Of a DNA stretch of 64,000 bases, positions 47,269-55,710 are shown one piece after another (the stretch's first letter is position 1; the number at the start of each line of letters is the position of its first letter). Source of the stretch: Pseudokineococcus lusitanus (GTDB taxonomy: Bacteria > Actinomycetota > Actinomycetes > Actinomycetales > Quadrisphaeraceae); contig NZ_RJKN01000005.1 in NCBI RefSeq assembly GCF_003751265.1, positions 186,001-250,000 on the forward strand, given 5' to 3'. The notes under the pieces were generated by a model. The model was not told the DNA's origin and did not search any database. It saw only the letters and a list, made by a program, of their open reading frames with translations. Both the position numbers and the translations under genes were made by a program.

Positions 47269-48516
47269 ATGAGGGCCATCTGGAAGGGCGCGGTCTCCTT
47301 CGGCCTCGTCTCGGTGCCCGTCAAGGTGTACGCCGCCACGGGCACCAACGACGTCCGCTTCCACCAGGTCCACGAGACCGACGGCGGGCGCATCCGCTAC
47401 CGGCGCGTGTGCAGCGTCGACGGCGAGGAGGTCCCGTACCCGGAGATCGCGAAGGCGTACGAGACCGAGGACGGGGAGCAGGTCGTCCTCACCGACGAGG
47501 ACATGGACAAGCTGCCGCTGACGTCGAGCCGCGAGATCGACGTCGTCGAGTTCGTCCCGGCCGACCAGGTCGACCCGGTGATGCTGTCGAAGGCGTACTA
47601 CCTCGAGCCGGACCGGGTGGCGCTCAAGCCGTACACGCTCCTGCGGGAGGCGCTGGCCGCCACCGACCGGGTCGCCGTCGTGAAGGTCGCGCTGCGGCAG
47701 CGGGAGGCGCTCGCCGTGCTCCGCGTGCGCGACGACGTCATCGTGCTGCAGACGCTGCTGTGGCCGGACGAGGTGCGCGAGGCGTCCTTCGACGTGCTCG
47801 CCGGCGACGTGCAGCTGCGGCCGCAGGAGACGGCCATGGCCGCCTCGCTCGTCGAGTCGCTGGCGGGCGACTTCGACCCCTCGCAGTTCACCGACGGCTA
47901 CGCGGCGGCGGTCGTCGAGCTCGTCGAGGCCAAGGTCAGCGCCGGGGAGGTGCGCCGCCCGCCCGCCGAGGGCGACGCGGACGGCGACGGCGAGGGCGCG
48001 CAGGTCGTCGACCTCCTGGCGGCGCTGCAGCGCAGCGTGTCCCGCGCCCGGGGCGAGCGCGGTGAGGGCGGGGGCGACGCCGAGCAGGCCCCCGCGCGCC
48101 CGGCGCGGGCGTCGCGGTCGAAGGCGGCTGCGGCGGAGGAGGAGCCGGAGGAGGCCCCGGCGCCCCGGAAGCGGGCGTCGCGGTCGAAGGCGGCGGCGGA
48201 GGAGGAGCCGGAGGAGGCCCCGGCGCCGCGGAAGCGGGCGTCGCGGTCGAAGGCCGTCGCGAAGGACGAGGAGCCGGAGGAGGCCCCGGCGCCGCGGAAG
48301 CGGGCGTCGCGGTCGAAGGCCGTCGCGAAGGACGAGGAGCCGGAGGAGGCCCCGGCGCCGCGGAAGCGGGCGTCGCGGTCGAAGGCCGTCGCGAAGGACG
48401 AGGAGCCGGAGGAGGCCCCGGCGCCGCGGAAGCGCGCGTCGCGGTCGAAGGTCGCCGCGAAGGACGAGGCCCCGGAGGAGACCCCGGCGCGCCGGACGCG
48501 GAAGAAGTCGGCCTAG
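47269..48516 (+). CDS. ku: Ku DNA end-binding protein with repetitive basic tail
   Basis: A 415-residue Ku that threads onto DNA ends and recruits LigD. MRAIWKGAVSFGLVSVPVKV, YRRVCSVDGEEVPYPEIAKA and LKPYTLLREALAATDRVAVV define the core bridge and ring (residues 1-250). The C-terminal ~135 residues are six repeats of 21-22 residues (RASRSKAVAKDEEPEEAPAP type), three perfect at protein level, encoded by near-perfect 66-bp DNA repeats (48234-48440). Basic Ku tails of actinobacteria bind DNA and aid LigD. ATG 47269 follows GGGGGAGGGCGAG. The stop TAG shares a CTAG with the convergent esterase stop. Confidence 0.95.
   Translation: MRAIWKGAVSFGLVSVPVKVYAATGTNDVRFHQVHETDGGRIRYRRVCSVDGEEVPYPEIAKAYETEDGEQVVLTDEDMDKLPLTSSREIDVVEFVPADQVDPVMLSKAYYLEPDRVALKPYTLLREALAATDRVAVVKVALRQREALAVLRVRDDVIVLQTLLWPDEVREASFDVLAGDVQLRPQETAMAASLVESLAGDFDPSQFTDGYAAAVVELVEAKVSAGEVRRPPAEGDADGDGEGAQVVDLLAALQRSVSRARGERGEGGGDAEQAPARPARASRSKAAAAEEEPEEAPAPRKRASRSKAAAEEEPEEAPAPRKRASRSKAVAKDEEPEEAPAPRKRASRSKAVAKDEEPEEAPAPRKRASRSKAVAKDEEPEEAPAPRKRASRSKVAAKDEAPEETPARRTRKKSA
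48106..48490 (+). repeat. 66-bp in-frame tandem repeats in the ku tail
   Basis: GCGTCGCGGTCGAAGG recurs about every 63-66 bp, and two successive units from 48241 and 48307 are virtually identical. Each unit encodes 21-22 residues alternating a basic (RASRSK) and an acidic (EEPEEA) half. Confidence 0.9.
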
Positions 48517-49523
48517 CCGCCGACCGCGCCGACCGCGCCGACCGCGCCGACCGCGCCGGCCGCGCCGGCCGCGCCGCCCGCGACCACCGGGACGGCGGCG
48601 CGGTCGGTGGTCGGCGGGCCGGGGCGCGTGGCGAGCCACTCGCGCACGGTCGTCGGCGCCCCCTCCGGCACCTCGTGGCCCGCGCCGGGCACGACGCGCA
48701 GGTCGAGGTCCGCGGCGGGCGCCAGGGCCGGCAGGTCGGCCAGCGCGGGGAAGCCGGTGAAGAGGTAGGGCACGAGGTCCACGCCCTCCACGGGGACCGC
48801 CCGGTCCTCCGCCCCGGCGAGGTGCAGGGCCGTGAAGGCGCCGTCGCACCGGTCCACGGCGATGGTGGCGTTGACGACGGCGACGGCGTCGACCTCCTCG
48901 GGCCGCTCGCAGGCCAGCCGGTAGGCGAGCATCCCGCCGTTGGAGTAGCCGACGACGTAGGCGTGCCGCGCCCCGCGGGCCCGGAGCTCGTCGAGCAGCC
49001 CCGCGACGAAGCCGACGTCGTCGACGTCCGAGCGGGCCGCGGAGCCGCAGCACGTCCCGGCGTCCCAGCTGGGCCGGTGGCCGAGGCCGGTGGGCAGGAC
49101 GGCGACGGCGCCGAGGCGCTCGACGAGGGCGGGCACCTCGAGGCGCTCGGCGATCTGCGCGGCGTTGCTCGTGTAGCCGTGGAGGACGACGACGGCGTCG
49201 CCCACCACGCGGGCCGGCAGGGCGTCCCCCTGCCGGACCGGTCGGCCGCCCGAGGCGTCGAGCACGAGCAGGGGCCGGTCGGCCGGGTCGACAGGGTCGA
49301 CGAGCGGGTCGGGCACCGGCGCGGGCGGCGGGGCGCCGTCGGAGGGGCCGGCGACCGCGCCGTCGAGGGCGCCCCACGGCAGGTCGGGGACGAGCCCGGT
49401 GACGGGGAGCGCGGCGAGGGCGAGCGCCGCGACGGCGGTCAGCGCGACGCGCCGGCCCGGCCGCCGGCGGGGGCGGCGGGACCGGTCGCCGGTCCTCTCC
49501 CGCGGGAGCCCGTCGTCGCGCAC
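48513..49523 (-). CDS. membrane-anchored or secreted alpha/beta hydrolase (PHB depolymerase-like esterase)
   Basis: A 336-residue hydrolase. A basic start (RERTGDRSRRPRRRPGRR) and hydrophobic span (VALTAVAALALAALPVTGLV) form a signal anchor. The catalytic part has the oxyanion segment VVVLHGYTSNAAQIAERLEV, DAGTCCGSAARSDVDDVGFV typical of PHB depolymerase-type esterases, nucleophile YVVGYSNGGMLAYRLAC (GxSxG) and His in VVPGAGHEVPEG. The Ala/Gly/Val tail (GAVGAVGAVGAVGG) is encoded by a 9-bp tandem repeat at about 48520-48580 and is probably variable. GTG 49523 is chosen as the start. It ends tail-to-tail with ku, the stops sharing CTAG. Confidence 0.8.
   Translation of the reverse strand: MRDDGLPRERTGDRSRRPRRRPGRRVALTAVAALALAALPVTGLVPDLPWGALDGAVAGPSDGAPPPAPVPDPLVDPVDPADRPLLVLDASGGRPVRQGDALPARVVGDAVVVLHGYTSNAAQIAERLEVPALVERLGAVAVLPTGLGHRPSWDAGTCCGSAARSDVDDVGFVAGLLDELRARGARHAYVVGYSNGGMLAYRLACERPEEVDAVAVVNATIAVDRCDGAFTALHLAGAEDRAVPVEGVDLVPYLFTGFPALADLPALAPAADLDLRVVPGAGHEVPEGAPTTVREWLATRPGPPTTDRAAVPVVAGGAAGAAGAVGAVGAVGAVGG
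48517..48580 (-). repeat. 9-bp tandem repeat at the esterase C-terminus
   Basis: GACCGCGCC and GGCCGCGCC units (about seven, plus strand) encode the Ala/Gly/Val tail of the esterase. The position just inside the stop codon makes it a likely slippage site. Confidence 0.8.
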
Positions 49524-49780
49524 CGGGCGATGGTGCGCGAGGACGGCGCTGGACGGGAGGGATTTGGACGAGGTCGTGACCCGACCGTGCCCTGGGAGGC
49601 CCCGACGGTGCGCCGGGAGGGTGACGGACCGGGGCAGGTCGGGCGCGGGCGAGGAGGGCGTCGCCGCTGCGGGCGACGCCGTCACCCGTCCGGCGCAGCC
49701 GACCTCGCCGTCCCGGCCCGACCGGGGCGGTGGTGGGGGAGCGACGGGCCCGCGCCCGGCCGCTGTGGCAGGGTGCCGAC

Positions 49781-50833
49781 GTGGCTGCCCCCGACGACGT
49801 CGGCCCCGTCCCCCGCCTGCGCCCCCTGCACGGGAGGGCCGTCGCCCTCGGCGACGCGATGCACCGGCGTGCGAGCCGGCGGGCCCTGGAGCAGGGGTGG
49901 CAGCCGTCCATCACGGTCTACGCCGGCTACGGCTCGCCGCGCAGCGTGCGCGTGCTGGGACGCCTGCTGCTCACGGCGCCGGACGGGCGCACGCCCACCG
50001 AGCGTCCCGAGGTCGTGCGCGGCTGGCGGTCCTTCCTCACGGTGCCCGTGCGCGAGGCGCGCGTGCAGGTCGAGGTGGGCGGCGAGCTGCACGAGGCGGT
50101 GACCGACCGCGGCGGCTTCGTCGACGTCGTCCTGCCGGCGTCGCTCGAGCCCGGCTGGCAGCAGGTGGTCGTCCACGCCGAGGGCGCCGAGCCCGTGCCC
50201 GCGCCGGTGCGGGTCATCGGGGACGACGTCGAGGTCGGGCTCGTCAGCGACATCGACGACACGGTGATGGTGACGGCGCTGCCGCGCCCCTTCCTCGCCG
50301 CCTGGAACACCTTCGTCCTCGACGAGCACGCACGGAACCCCGTGCCGGGCATGGCGGTCCTCTACGAGCGCATCACCCGGCGCTGGGCCGACGCGCCCGT
50401 CGTCTACCTCTCGACGGGGGCCTGGAACGTCGCGCCGACGCTCACCCGCTTCCTCCACCGCCACCTCTACCCGCGCGGACCGCTCCTGCTGACGGACTGG
50501 GGCCCGACGCCGGACCGGTGGTTCCGGAGCGGCCGCGCGCACAAGGAGCGGAGCCTGCGCCGCCTGGCCGAGGAGTTCCCGCACGTGCGGTGGCTCCTCG
50601 TCGGCGACGACGGCCAGCACGACGAGGCCATCTACGAGGAGTTCGCCCGCGCGCACCCGGACAACGTCGCCGCGGTGGCGATCCGGCACCTCTCGCCGAC
50701 GGAGTCGGTGCTGGCGCAGGGCCTCCCGGCTCCCTCCGGCGCGCCGGCGCGGGCCGAGGGGCCGCACGCCTGGGTCTCGGCGCCCGACGGGGCGGGGCTG
50801 GCCCGGCTGCTGCGGCAGGGCGGCCTGCTCTAG
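49781..50833 (+). CDS. App1-like (DUF2183) phosphatase domain protein
   Basis: A 350-residue protein with the App1 / phosphatidate phosphatase fold. An N-terminal beta-rich region (ITVYAGYGSPRSVRVLGRLL through VDVVLPASLEPGWQQVVVHA) precedes the HAD-like phosphatase. The catalytic motif is VSDIDDTVMVTALPRPF (DxDxT), followed by VVYLSTGAWNVAPTLTRFLH, LLLTDWGPTPDRWFRSGRAH and LLVGDDGQHDEAIYEEFARA, all family hallmarks. Yeast App1 dephosphorylates phosphatidate; bacterial substrates are unproven. GTG 49781 lies 6 nt after CAGGGT and may be leaderless; an in-frame start at 49730 is the alternative. A 28-bp stem terminator follows. Confidence 0.88.
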   Translation: MAAPDDVGPVPRLRPLHGRAVALGDAMHRRASRRALEQGWQPSITVYAGYGSPRSVRVLGRLLLTAPDGRTPTERPEVVRGWRSFLTVPVREARVQVEVGGELHEAVTDRGGFVDVVLPASLEPGWQQVVVHAEGAEPVPAPVRVIGDDVEVGLVSDIDDTVMVTALPRPFLAAWNTFVLDEHARNPVPGMAVLYERITRRWADAPVVYLSTGAWNVAPTLTRFLHRHLYPRGPLLLTDWGPTPDRWFRSGRAHKERSLRRLAEEFPHVRWLLVGDDGQHDEAIYEEFARAHPDNVAAVAIRHLSPTESVLAQGLPAPSGAPARAEGPHAWVSAPDGAGLARLLRQGGLL

Positions 50834-50860
50834 GCCCGCCGCGCCCTCGACCGGACGACC

Positions 50861-50918
50861 GACGACGCAGGGCCCGCAGGGCGACGCCACGGCGTCGTCC
50901 TGCGGGCCCTGCGTCGTC
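50861..50918. terminator. very long hairpin terminator after the App1-like gene
   Basis: A 28-bp inverted repeat (50861-50888 and 50891-50918) has one mismatch and almost no loop. It sits between the App1-like stop and the stop of the convergent small membrane protein, so it should serve both. Confidence 0.85.
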
Positions 50919-50938
50919 CCCGGGGGACGGTGGTGGCG

Positions 50939-51121
50939 TCAGCGCGGGCTGCCGGCCCCCACCGGCACGGGCGCGTCGGCGGGGACGGGGTCCTCGGTGC
51001 GCCGTCGGCGCCGCAGGAGGGGGCTGCCGTCGCTGCAGCGGTCCTCGAAGGAGGCCACCGCGAGCAGGAGCGGCAGGACGAGCAGCGGGGTCAGGAGGGC
51101 CAGGGGCAGGAGCAGGGCCAT
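50939..51121 (-). CDS. small single-span membrane protein, 60 aa
   Basis: ATG 51121 with GGAAGAG 6 nt upstream opens a 60-residue protein. One N-terminal membrane helix (ALLLPLALLTPLLVLPLLLA) precedes a basic stop-transfer patch (LLRRRRRTE) and a Pro/Ala/Val tail. Real coding is supported by the ribosome binding site and the hydrophobic/basic organisation. It has no recognisable family. It is divergent from a 67-residue soluble protein gene. Confidence 0.6.
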   Translation of the reverse strand: MALLLPLALLTPLLVLPLLLAVASFEDRCSDGSPLLRRRRRTEDPVPADAPVPVGAGSPR

Positions 51122-51293
51122 GGTCGCTCTTCCGTGCGGCGTCGTTCGCCCGGCGCCTCGGAGCACCGGTCGACGGGCCGGGGCCCGCGCCGTCCAGGGT
51201 GGGGGAGGTCGGCCGGTCCCGCGATCCGACGCGCCGGACGGGTGGCGCCGCGGTGGACGGGCGCGCGCGCGCCCGCCGTGCTGTGCTGTGGCC

Positions 51294-51497
51294 ATGGCTG
51301 ACGCAGACATCTGGGACCGCATCCGCAAGGCCCGCGACTTCGCCCTCGAGGCGGAGAAGACGGAGCGGCAGCGGATCGCCGACGCCTCGACGAACGAGGA
51401 GCAGCAGGCCGCCTCCGTGCGCCTGGCGACCCGCCAGTCGGTGCGCGAGGCGCTCGACGTCGTCCTCGACGAGGACACCTCGCCCCCCGGCGCCTGA
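51294..51497 (+). CDS. small helical protein, 67 aa
   Basis: ATG 51294 begins MADADIWDRIRKARDFALEA, followed by charged helices with a heptad-like pattern (EKTERQRIADASTNEEQQAA, RLATRQSVREALDVVLDEDT). It is highly charged with no cysteines and reads as a small helical or coiled-coil protein. The promoter and ribosome binding site are unclear (TGTGGCC before the ATG). Two consecutive hairpins follow the stop. Unknown family. Confidence 0.6.
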   Translation: MADADIWDRIRKARDFALEAEKTERQRIADASTNEEQQAASVRLATRQSVREALDVVLDEDTSPPGA

Positions 51498-51504
51498 CCT
51501 CCCG

Positions 51505-51562
51505 CCACCGGTGCGCCGGTGGCAGCCCCGACGGGCGCGCCGGCCCCGGCTGGCGCGCCCGT
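51505..51562 (+). terminator. double hairpin terminator
   Basis: First stem CCACCGG-tgcg-CCGGTGG (51505-51522), then an 11-bp perfect stem ACGGGCGCGCC/GGCGCGCCCGT (51531-51562). It ends the 67-residue gene before the photolyase. Confidence 0.7.
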
Positions 51563-51586
51563 CGTCGTCCGGCGAGGGTCGCCCGC

Positions 51587-52948
51587 ATGAGCGGTCCCGC
51601 GGTCATGTGGTTCCGGCGCGACCTGCGCGTCGGCGACAACCCGGCCCTCCTCGCGGCACGCGGGGCGGGCGGCGGCGTCGTCCCGCTCTTCGTCCTCGAC
51701 CCGCGGGTCTGGGACGCGGCCGGGCCGGCCCGCCGGGCCTTCCTCGTCGGGTGCCTCGAGGCGCTGCGCGAGCAGACCGACGGTGCCCTCCTCGTCCGCC
51801 GCGGCGACCCGCGCGAGGTCGTCCCGGCCGTCGTCCGGGAGACGGGGGCGGGCTCGGTGCACGTGGCCCGGGACACCGGGCCGTACGGGCGGCGGCGTGA
51901 CGAGGACGTCCGCGCGGCCCTCGGGGCGGAGGGGGACGTGCCCCTCGAGGAGGACGGGACCGCCTACGCCGTGGGGCCGGGCCGGGTCCTCAAGGGCGAC
52001 GGCTCCCCGTTCCAGGTCTTCACGCCCTTCTCCAAGGGGTGGGCGCAGCACGGCGTGCCCGACCCGGCGAGCCGGCCGCGGTCGGTGCCGTGGGTCGCGG
52101 CGGGCGGCGCGGACGACCTCCCCGCGGCCCCCGAGGTCGACTACGACCTGCTGCCGGCGGGCGAGGAGGCGGCCCTCGCGGCGTGGCGCACCTTCCGCGA
52201 CGAGCGGCTCGACGGCTACGCCGAGGAGCGCGACCGTCCGGACCTCGACTCCACGAGCCGCATGTCGGCCTACCTCCACCTCGGGTGCGTGCACCCGCGC
52301 ACGCTCGTCGAGGAGGCCCGTGCGCACGGCGGGGAGGGCGCCGAGGCCTACGTCCGCGAGCTCTGCTTCCGCGACTTCTACGCGGACGTGCTCTGGCACC
52401 GGCCCGACTCCGCCTGGGAGGCCTACAAGCCGGACCTCGCGGGCATGGAGCACGACACGGGCGCCGCGGCGGAGCGGAGGGTCGACGCCTGGCGCGAGGG
52501 GCGGACCGGCTTCCCCGTCGTCGACGCGGCCCTGCGCCAGCTGCTGGCCCAGGGCTGGATGCACAACCGGATGCGGATGCTCACCGCGTCGTTCCTCGTC
52601 AAGGACCTGCACCAGCGCTGGCAGGTCGGGGCGCGCCACTTCCTGCGCCACCTCGTCGACGGCGACCTCGCCTCGAACAACCACGGGTGGCAGTGGGTGG
52701 CGGGCACGGGGACGGACGCCTCGCCGTACTTCCGCGTGTTCAACCCCGTCACGCAGGGGCACAAGTTCGACCCGCACGGCGACTACGTCCGCCGCTGGGT
52801 GCCCGAGCTGCGCGGGGTCGAGGGCTCGGCGGTCCACGAGCCCTGGGACCTGCCGGACGGGCTGCCCGAGGGCTACCCCGAGCGGGTCGTGGACCACAAG
52901 GCCGAGCGCCAGGTGGCGCTCGACCGGTACGCCGCCGTCCGCGGCTGA
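51587..52948 (+). CDS. phr: deoxyribodipyrimidine photo-lyase (class I, FAD)
   Basis: A 453-residue light-driven repair enzyme for cyclobutane pyrimidine dimers. AVMWFRRDLRVGDNPALLAA opens the antenna (Rossmann) domain. DSTSRMSAYLHLGCVHPRTL contains the FAD-binding serine/threonine loop and SPYL-like HLG motif. YVRELCFRDFYADVLWHRPD, FPVVDAALRQLLAQGWMHNR, MRMLTASFLVKDLHQRWQVG and DLASNNHGWQWVAGTGTDAS are the conserved FAD domain, including the Trp relay. Full length and intact. It converges with the PRC-barrel-like gene, the stops 17 bp apart around a short GCCGCC/GGCGGC repeat. Confidence 0.95.
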   Translation: MSGPAVMWFRRDLRVGDNPALLAARGAGGGVVPLFVLDPRVWDAAGPARRAFLVGCLEALREQTDGALLVRRGDPREVVPAVVRETGAGSVHVARDTGPYGRRRDEDVRAALGAEGDVPLEEDGTAYAVGPGRVLKGDGSPFQVFTPFSKGWAQHGVPDPASRPRSVPWVAAGGADDLPAAPEVDYDLLPAGEEAALAAWRTFRDERLDGYAEERDRPDLDSTSRMSAYLHLGCVHPRTLVEEARAHGGEGAEAYVRELCFRDFYADVLWHRPDSAWEAYKPDLAGMEHDTGAAAERRVDAWREGRTGFPVVDAALRQLLAQGWMHNRMRMLTASFLVKDLHQRWQVGARHFLRHLVDGDLASNNHGWQWVAGTGTDASPYFRVFNPVTQGHKFDPHGDYVRRWVPELRGVEGSAVHEPWDLPDGLPEGYPERVVDHKAERQVALDRYAAVRG

Positions 52949-52964
52949 CGCCGCCGGCGGCGCC

Positions 52965-53603
52965 TCAGGCGGCGGGGACGGCCGGCGTGGCTCCGGCGGC
53001 GAGGGTCCGCGGGGTCGTCGCCGTGGCCTGCGCGGGGAGCGCGCCGCGCAGCTCGTCGACGAGGGCGTCGCCCAGCTCGTCGTCCCACATGTCCTCGGTG
53101 CAGCACGGCCACGGCGTCTCGCGGGCGGCGTCGACCGGGTCGCGCCGGCCGGCCAGGAGCGAGGCGCGGGCGGCGGCGTAGTGCAGGCGCACGCCGGTCT
53201 CGAGCTGGGGGTCCACGGCGAGGTCCGGGTCCAGCGGCGGGGCACCGCGGACGACGTCCTTGGGGTAGGGGACGACGACGGTGCCGCCACGGCGGCGGCA
53301 GCCCTCGTCGTAGGGGACCGGGACGTCGGCGCCGCGGAGCCAGCCGGTGCTGACGACGAGCCACGTGGGCCGGCCGTCGTCGTCGCGGACGACGCTCGTG
53401 ACGCGGCCGACGCGCTCGCCGTCCACCGAGCGCACGAGCGCCCGGAAGAGGTCCTCGCGCTCGTCGCCCCCGGCGTCGGCGTAGTCGTCGAACGGCTCGG
53501 GCCCGTCCGCGCCCGCGGGGTCGCCGGGGCCCTGCGGGAGGGGGCCGCCCGGCGGTCCGGTGGTGCCGTGGCGCCCCGCGCGCGCCGCTCGTCCGAGTGC
53601 CAT
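52965..53603 (-). CDS. PRC-barrel-like domain protein
   Basis: A 212-residue protein. After a Gly/Pro-rich N-terminus, the stretch ALVRSVDGERVGRVTSVVRD followed by DDGRPTWLVVSTGWLRGADV reads as a PRC-barrel beta-barrel. A second part has YDEGCRRRGGTVVVPYPKDV and a helical segment (LGDALVDELRGALP). PRC-barrels mediate RNA or cell-division interactions in other proteins; function here is unknown. ATG 53603 has GGAGGGGACC at 8 nt. It is divergent from the SDR gene with 182 bp between. Confidence 0.7.
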   Translation of the reverse strand: MALGRAARAGRHGTTGPPGGPLPQGPGDPAGADGPEPFDDYADAGGDEREDLFRALVRSVDGERVGRVTSVVRDDDGRPTWLVVSTGWLRGADVPVPYDEGCRRRGGTVVVPYPKDVVRGAPPLDPDLAVDPQLETGVRLHYAAARASLLAGRRDPVDAARETPWPCCTEDMWDDELGDALVDELRGALPAQATATTPRTLAAGATPAVPAA

Positions 53604-53772
53604 GGTCAACGGTCCCCTCCATCGCCCCGCGGCGCCACCCTCCCGGGTGACATCGGGGTGTCGTTCTCGTCACGCCCTGCCGGCGCCGTGCTGCTGCCCG
53701 GGGCAACGCGCAGGGGCCCCGGCGTCATCCCGCCGGGCCGCGGCTCGGCGCGCGGCGGCCCCCGCGCCGACC

Positions 53773-53778
53773 TACGGT
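53773..53778 (+). promoter_or_regulatory. -10 hexamer TACGGT (leaderless SDR)
   Basis: TACGGT is followed by 7 nt and ATG 53786. Confidence 0.55.
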
Positions 53779-53785
53779 CCCGCGC

Positions 53786-54499
53786 ATGACCGGGACCCGC
53801 CTCGACGGCGCACGCGTGCTCGTGACCGGAGCGACCGGCGGCCTCGGCCGCCTCCTCGTGGCCGGGGCGGCCCGCCGCGGGGCCCGCGTGGCCGTCTCGG
53901 CGCGCGACGAGGGCCGCCTGCGCGAGGCCCATCCCGACGCCGTCGCCCACCTGGCCGCCGACCTCACCCTCCCGGGGGCGCCCGCCGAGGTGGTCGGGGC
54001 GGCCGTGGAGGCGCTGGAGGGCCTCGACGTCCTCGTCTCCGCCGCCGGGGTCGTCGCCTTCGGGCCGGTGGCGGACGCCGACGACGACCTGCTCGACGAG
54101 CTGCTGCTCACCGCCTACCTCGGCCCGGTGCGCCTGCTGCGGGCCGCGCTGCCGCACCTGCGCACCGCCGGGGGGCAGCGGGAGGGCGACGCCGTCGCCG
54201 TCATGCTCAGCGCCGTCGTCGCGGAGCAGCCGGTGGCGGGCATGGCGGCCTACTCCGCCGCCAAGGCGGCGCTCACGGCCTTCGACGCGGCCGCCGCCAA
54301 GGAGCTGCGCCGCGAGGGGGTGCGGGTGCTGGACGTCCGCCCGCCGCACACCGAGACCGGGCTCGCCACGCGCCCGGTGGCCGGGACGGCCCCGCGGATG
54401 CCGCAGGGCCTCGCGCCCGAGGACGTCGCCGAGCGGGTGCTGCGGGCGGTCGAGGAGGGCGAGCGCGACCTGCCCTCGTCCGCCTTCGGCGGGCGCTGA
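53786..54499 (+). CDS. short-chain dehydrogenase/reductase (SDR)
   Basis: A 237-residue NAD(P)-dependent oxidoreductase. ARVLVTGATGGLGRLLVAGA is the cofactor loop (TGxxxGxG), DVLVSAAGVVAFGPVADADD the NNAG-like motif (SAAG), AVMLSAVVAEQPVAGMAAYS then AAKAALTAFDAA the Ser-Tyr-x3-Lys active site, and VLDVRPPHTETGLATRP the Pro-Gly substitute loop. All catalytic residues are present. Leaderless start. It lies 106 bases before the hydroquinone reductase on the same strand; the second gene has its own -10-like TAGCGT (54550-54555) and ribosome binding site. Confidence 0.88.
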   Translation: MTGTRLDGARVLVTGATGGLGRLLVAGAARRGARVAVSARDEGRLREAHPDAVAHLAADLTLPGAPAEVVGAAVEALEGLDVLVSAAGVVAFGPVADADDDLLDELLLTAYLGPVRLLRAALPHLRTAGGQREGDAVAVMLSAVVAEQPVAGMAAYSAAKAALTAFDAAAAKELRREGVRVLDVRPPHTETGLATRPVAGTAPRMPQGLAPEDVAERVLRAVEEGERDLPSSAFGGR

Positions 54500-54605
54500 G
54501 CGACGTCGCCCGTCCGGCGGCCGGCGCGGCGGCGCGCGGCCGCGCGGGCTAGCGTCCGTCGGGCCGGGAGGACCCCGGCGGGCACGGCGACCAGGGAGCG
54601 CAGCG

Positions 54606-55664
54606 ATGAGCACGGCGAGCGGGACGACGACGACGGACGGCGACACCTCGACCAAGGGCGCCTACGTGACCTCCGGCGAGGAGTTCACCCGCGACACCGC
54701 GTACATCGAGGACCGCATCACCACCGACGGCCGACACGGGTGGCCGGTCGAGCCCGGCCGCTACCGGCTCGTCGCGGCGCGGGCCTGCCCCTGGGCGCAC
54801 CGCTCGATCATCGTGCGGCGGCTGCTCGGCCTCGAGGGCGTCATCTCCCAGGGCATCACCGGCCCCACGCACGACCGCCGCAGCTGGACCTTCGACCTCG
54901 ACGAGGGCGGCCGGGACCCGGTCCTCGGGTACGAGCGGCTGCAGGAGGCCTACCTCGCCCGCTTCCCCGACTACCCCAAGGGCATCACCGTGCCCGCCGT
55001 CGTCGAGGAGAGCAGCGGGAAGGTCGTCACCAACGACTTCCCGCAGATCACCCTCGACCTGTCGACGCAGTGGCGGGAGCACCACCGCCCCGGGGCGCCG
55101 GACCTCTACCCCGAGGCCCTCCGCGAGGAGATGGACGCCGTGATGCGGCACGTCTACACGGAGATCAACAACGGGGTGTACCGCTGCGGCTTCGCCGGCT
55201 CGCAGGAGTCGTACGAGAAGGCCTACGACCGGCTCTTCGCCGCCCTCGACGTCGTCTCGGAGCGGCTGGGGACCCGGCGCTACCTCATGGGCGACACCAT
55301 CACCGAGGCCGACGTGCGGCTCTACACGACGCTCGTGCGCTTCGACCCCGTCTACCACGGGCACTTCAAGTGCAACCGGCAGAAGCTCACCGAGATGCCG
55401 GTGCTGTGGGCCTACGCCCGCGACCTGTTCCAGACGCCGGGCTTCGGCGACACGACGGACTTCGCCCACATCAAGGCGCACTACTACGTCGTCCACGAGG
55501 ACATCAACCCGACGGGCGTCGTCCCGAAGGGCCCGGACCTGGCGGGCTGGCTGACCCCGCACGGCCGCGAGGAGATGGGGGGCAGCCCCTTCGGGGCCGG
55601 CACGGCCCCCGGCCCGGTCGCGGCGGGCGAGGAGGTCCCGGCGGACCACACGCCGCTGGGCTGA
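54606..55664 (+). CDS. glutathionyl/mycothionyl-hydroquinone reductase (ECM4/YqjG family)
   Basis: A 352-residue Xi-class glutathione transferase-like enzyme that removes thiol adducts from hydroquinones. The N-terminal thioredoxin-like domain has ARACPWAHRSIIVRRLLGLE with the catalytic Cys in CPWAHR. The helical domain includes TNDFPQITLDLSTQWREHHR, EINNGVYRCGFAGSQESYEK, LMGDTITEADVRLYTTLVRF and FDPVYHGHFKCNRQKLTEMP, all diagnostic, ending HYYVVHEDINPTGVVPKGPD. Actinobacteria make mycothiol rather than glutathione, so the cofactor is inferred to be mycothiol. A ~45-residue Gly/Pro-rich tail is atypical. AGGGAGC precedes the ATG. Confidence 0.92.
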   Translation: MSTASGTTTTDGDTSTKGAYVTSGEEFTRDTAYIEDRITTDGRHGWPVEPGRYRLVAARACPWAHRSIIVRRLLGLEGVISQGITGPTHDRRSWTFDLDEGGRDPVLGYERLQEAYLARFPDYPKGITVPAVVEESSGKVVTNDFPQITLDLSTQWREHHRPGAPDLYPEALREEMDAVMRHVYTEINNGVYRCGFAGSQESYEKAYDRLFAALDVVSERLGTRRYLMGDTITEADVRLYTTLVRFDPVYHGHFKCNRQKLTEMPVLWAYARDLFQTPGFGDTTDFAHIKAHYYVVHEDINPTGVVPKGPDLAGWLTPHGREEMGGSPFGAGTAPGPVAAGEEVPADHTPLG

Positions 55665-55682
55665 CCCTCCCGGCGCGCCGCC

Positions 55683-55710
55683 CCGCGCCCCGGCTCAGGC
55701 CGGGGCGCGG
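55683..55710. terminator. bidirectional terminator overlapping the MFS stop codon
   Basis: CCGCGCCCCGGC-TCAG-GCCGGGGCGCGG is a 12-bp perfect stem. The MFS stop (55695-55697) is in its loop, so the C-terminal RAPA codons double as terminator arm. It serves both convergent genes. Confidence 0.75.
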
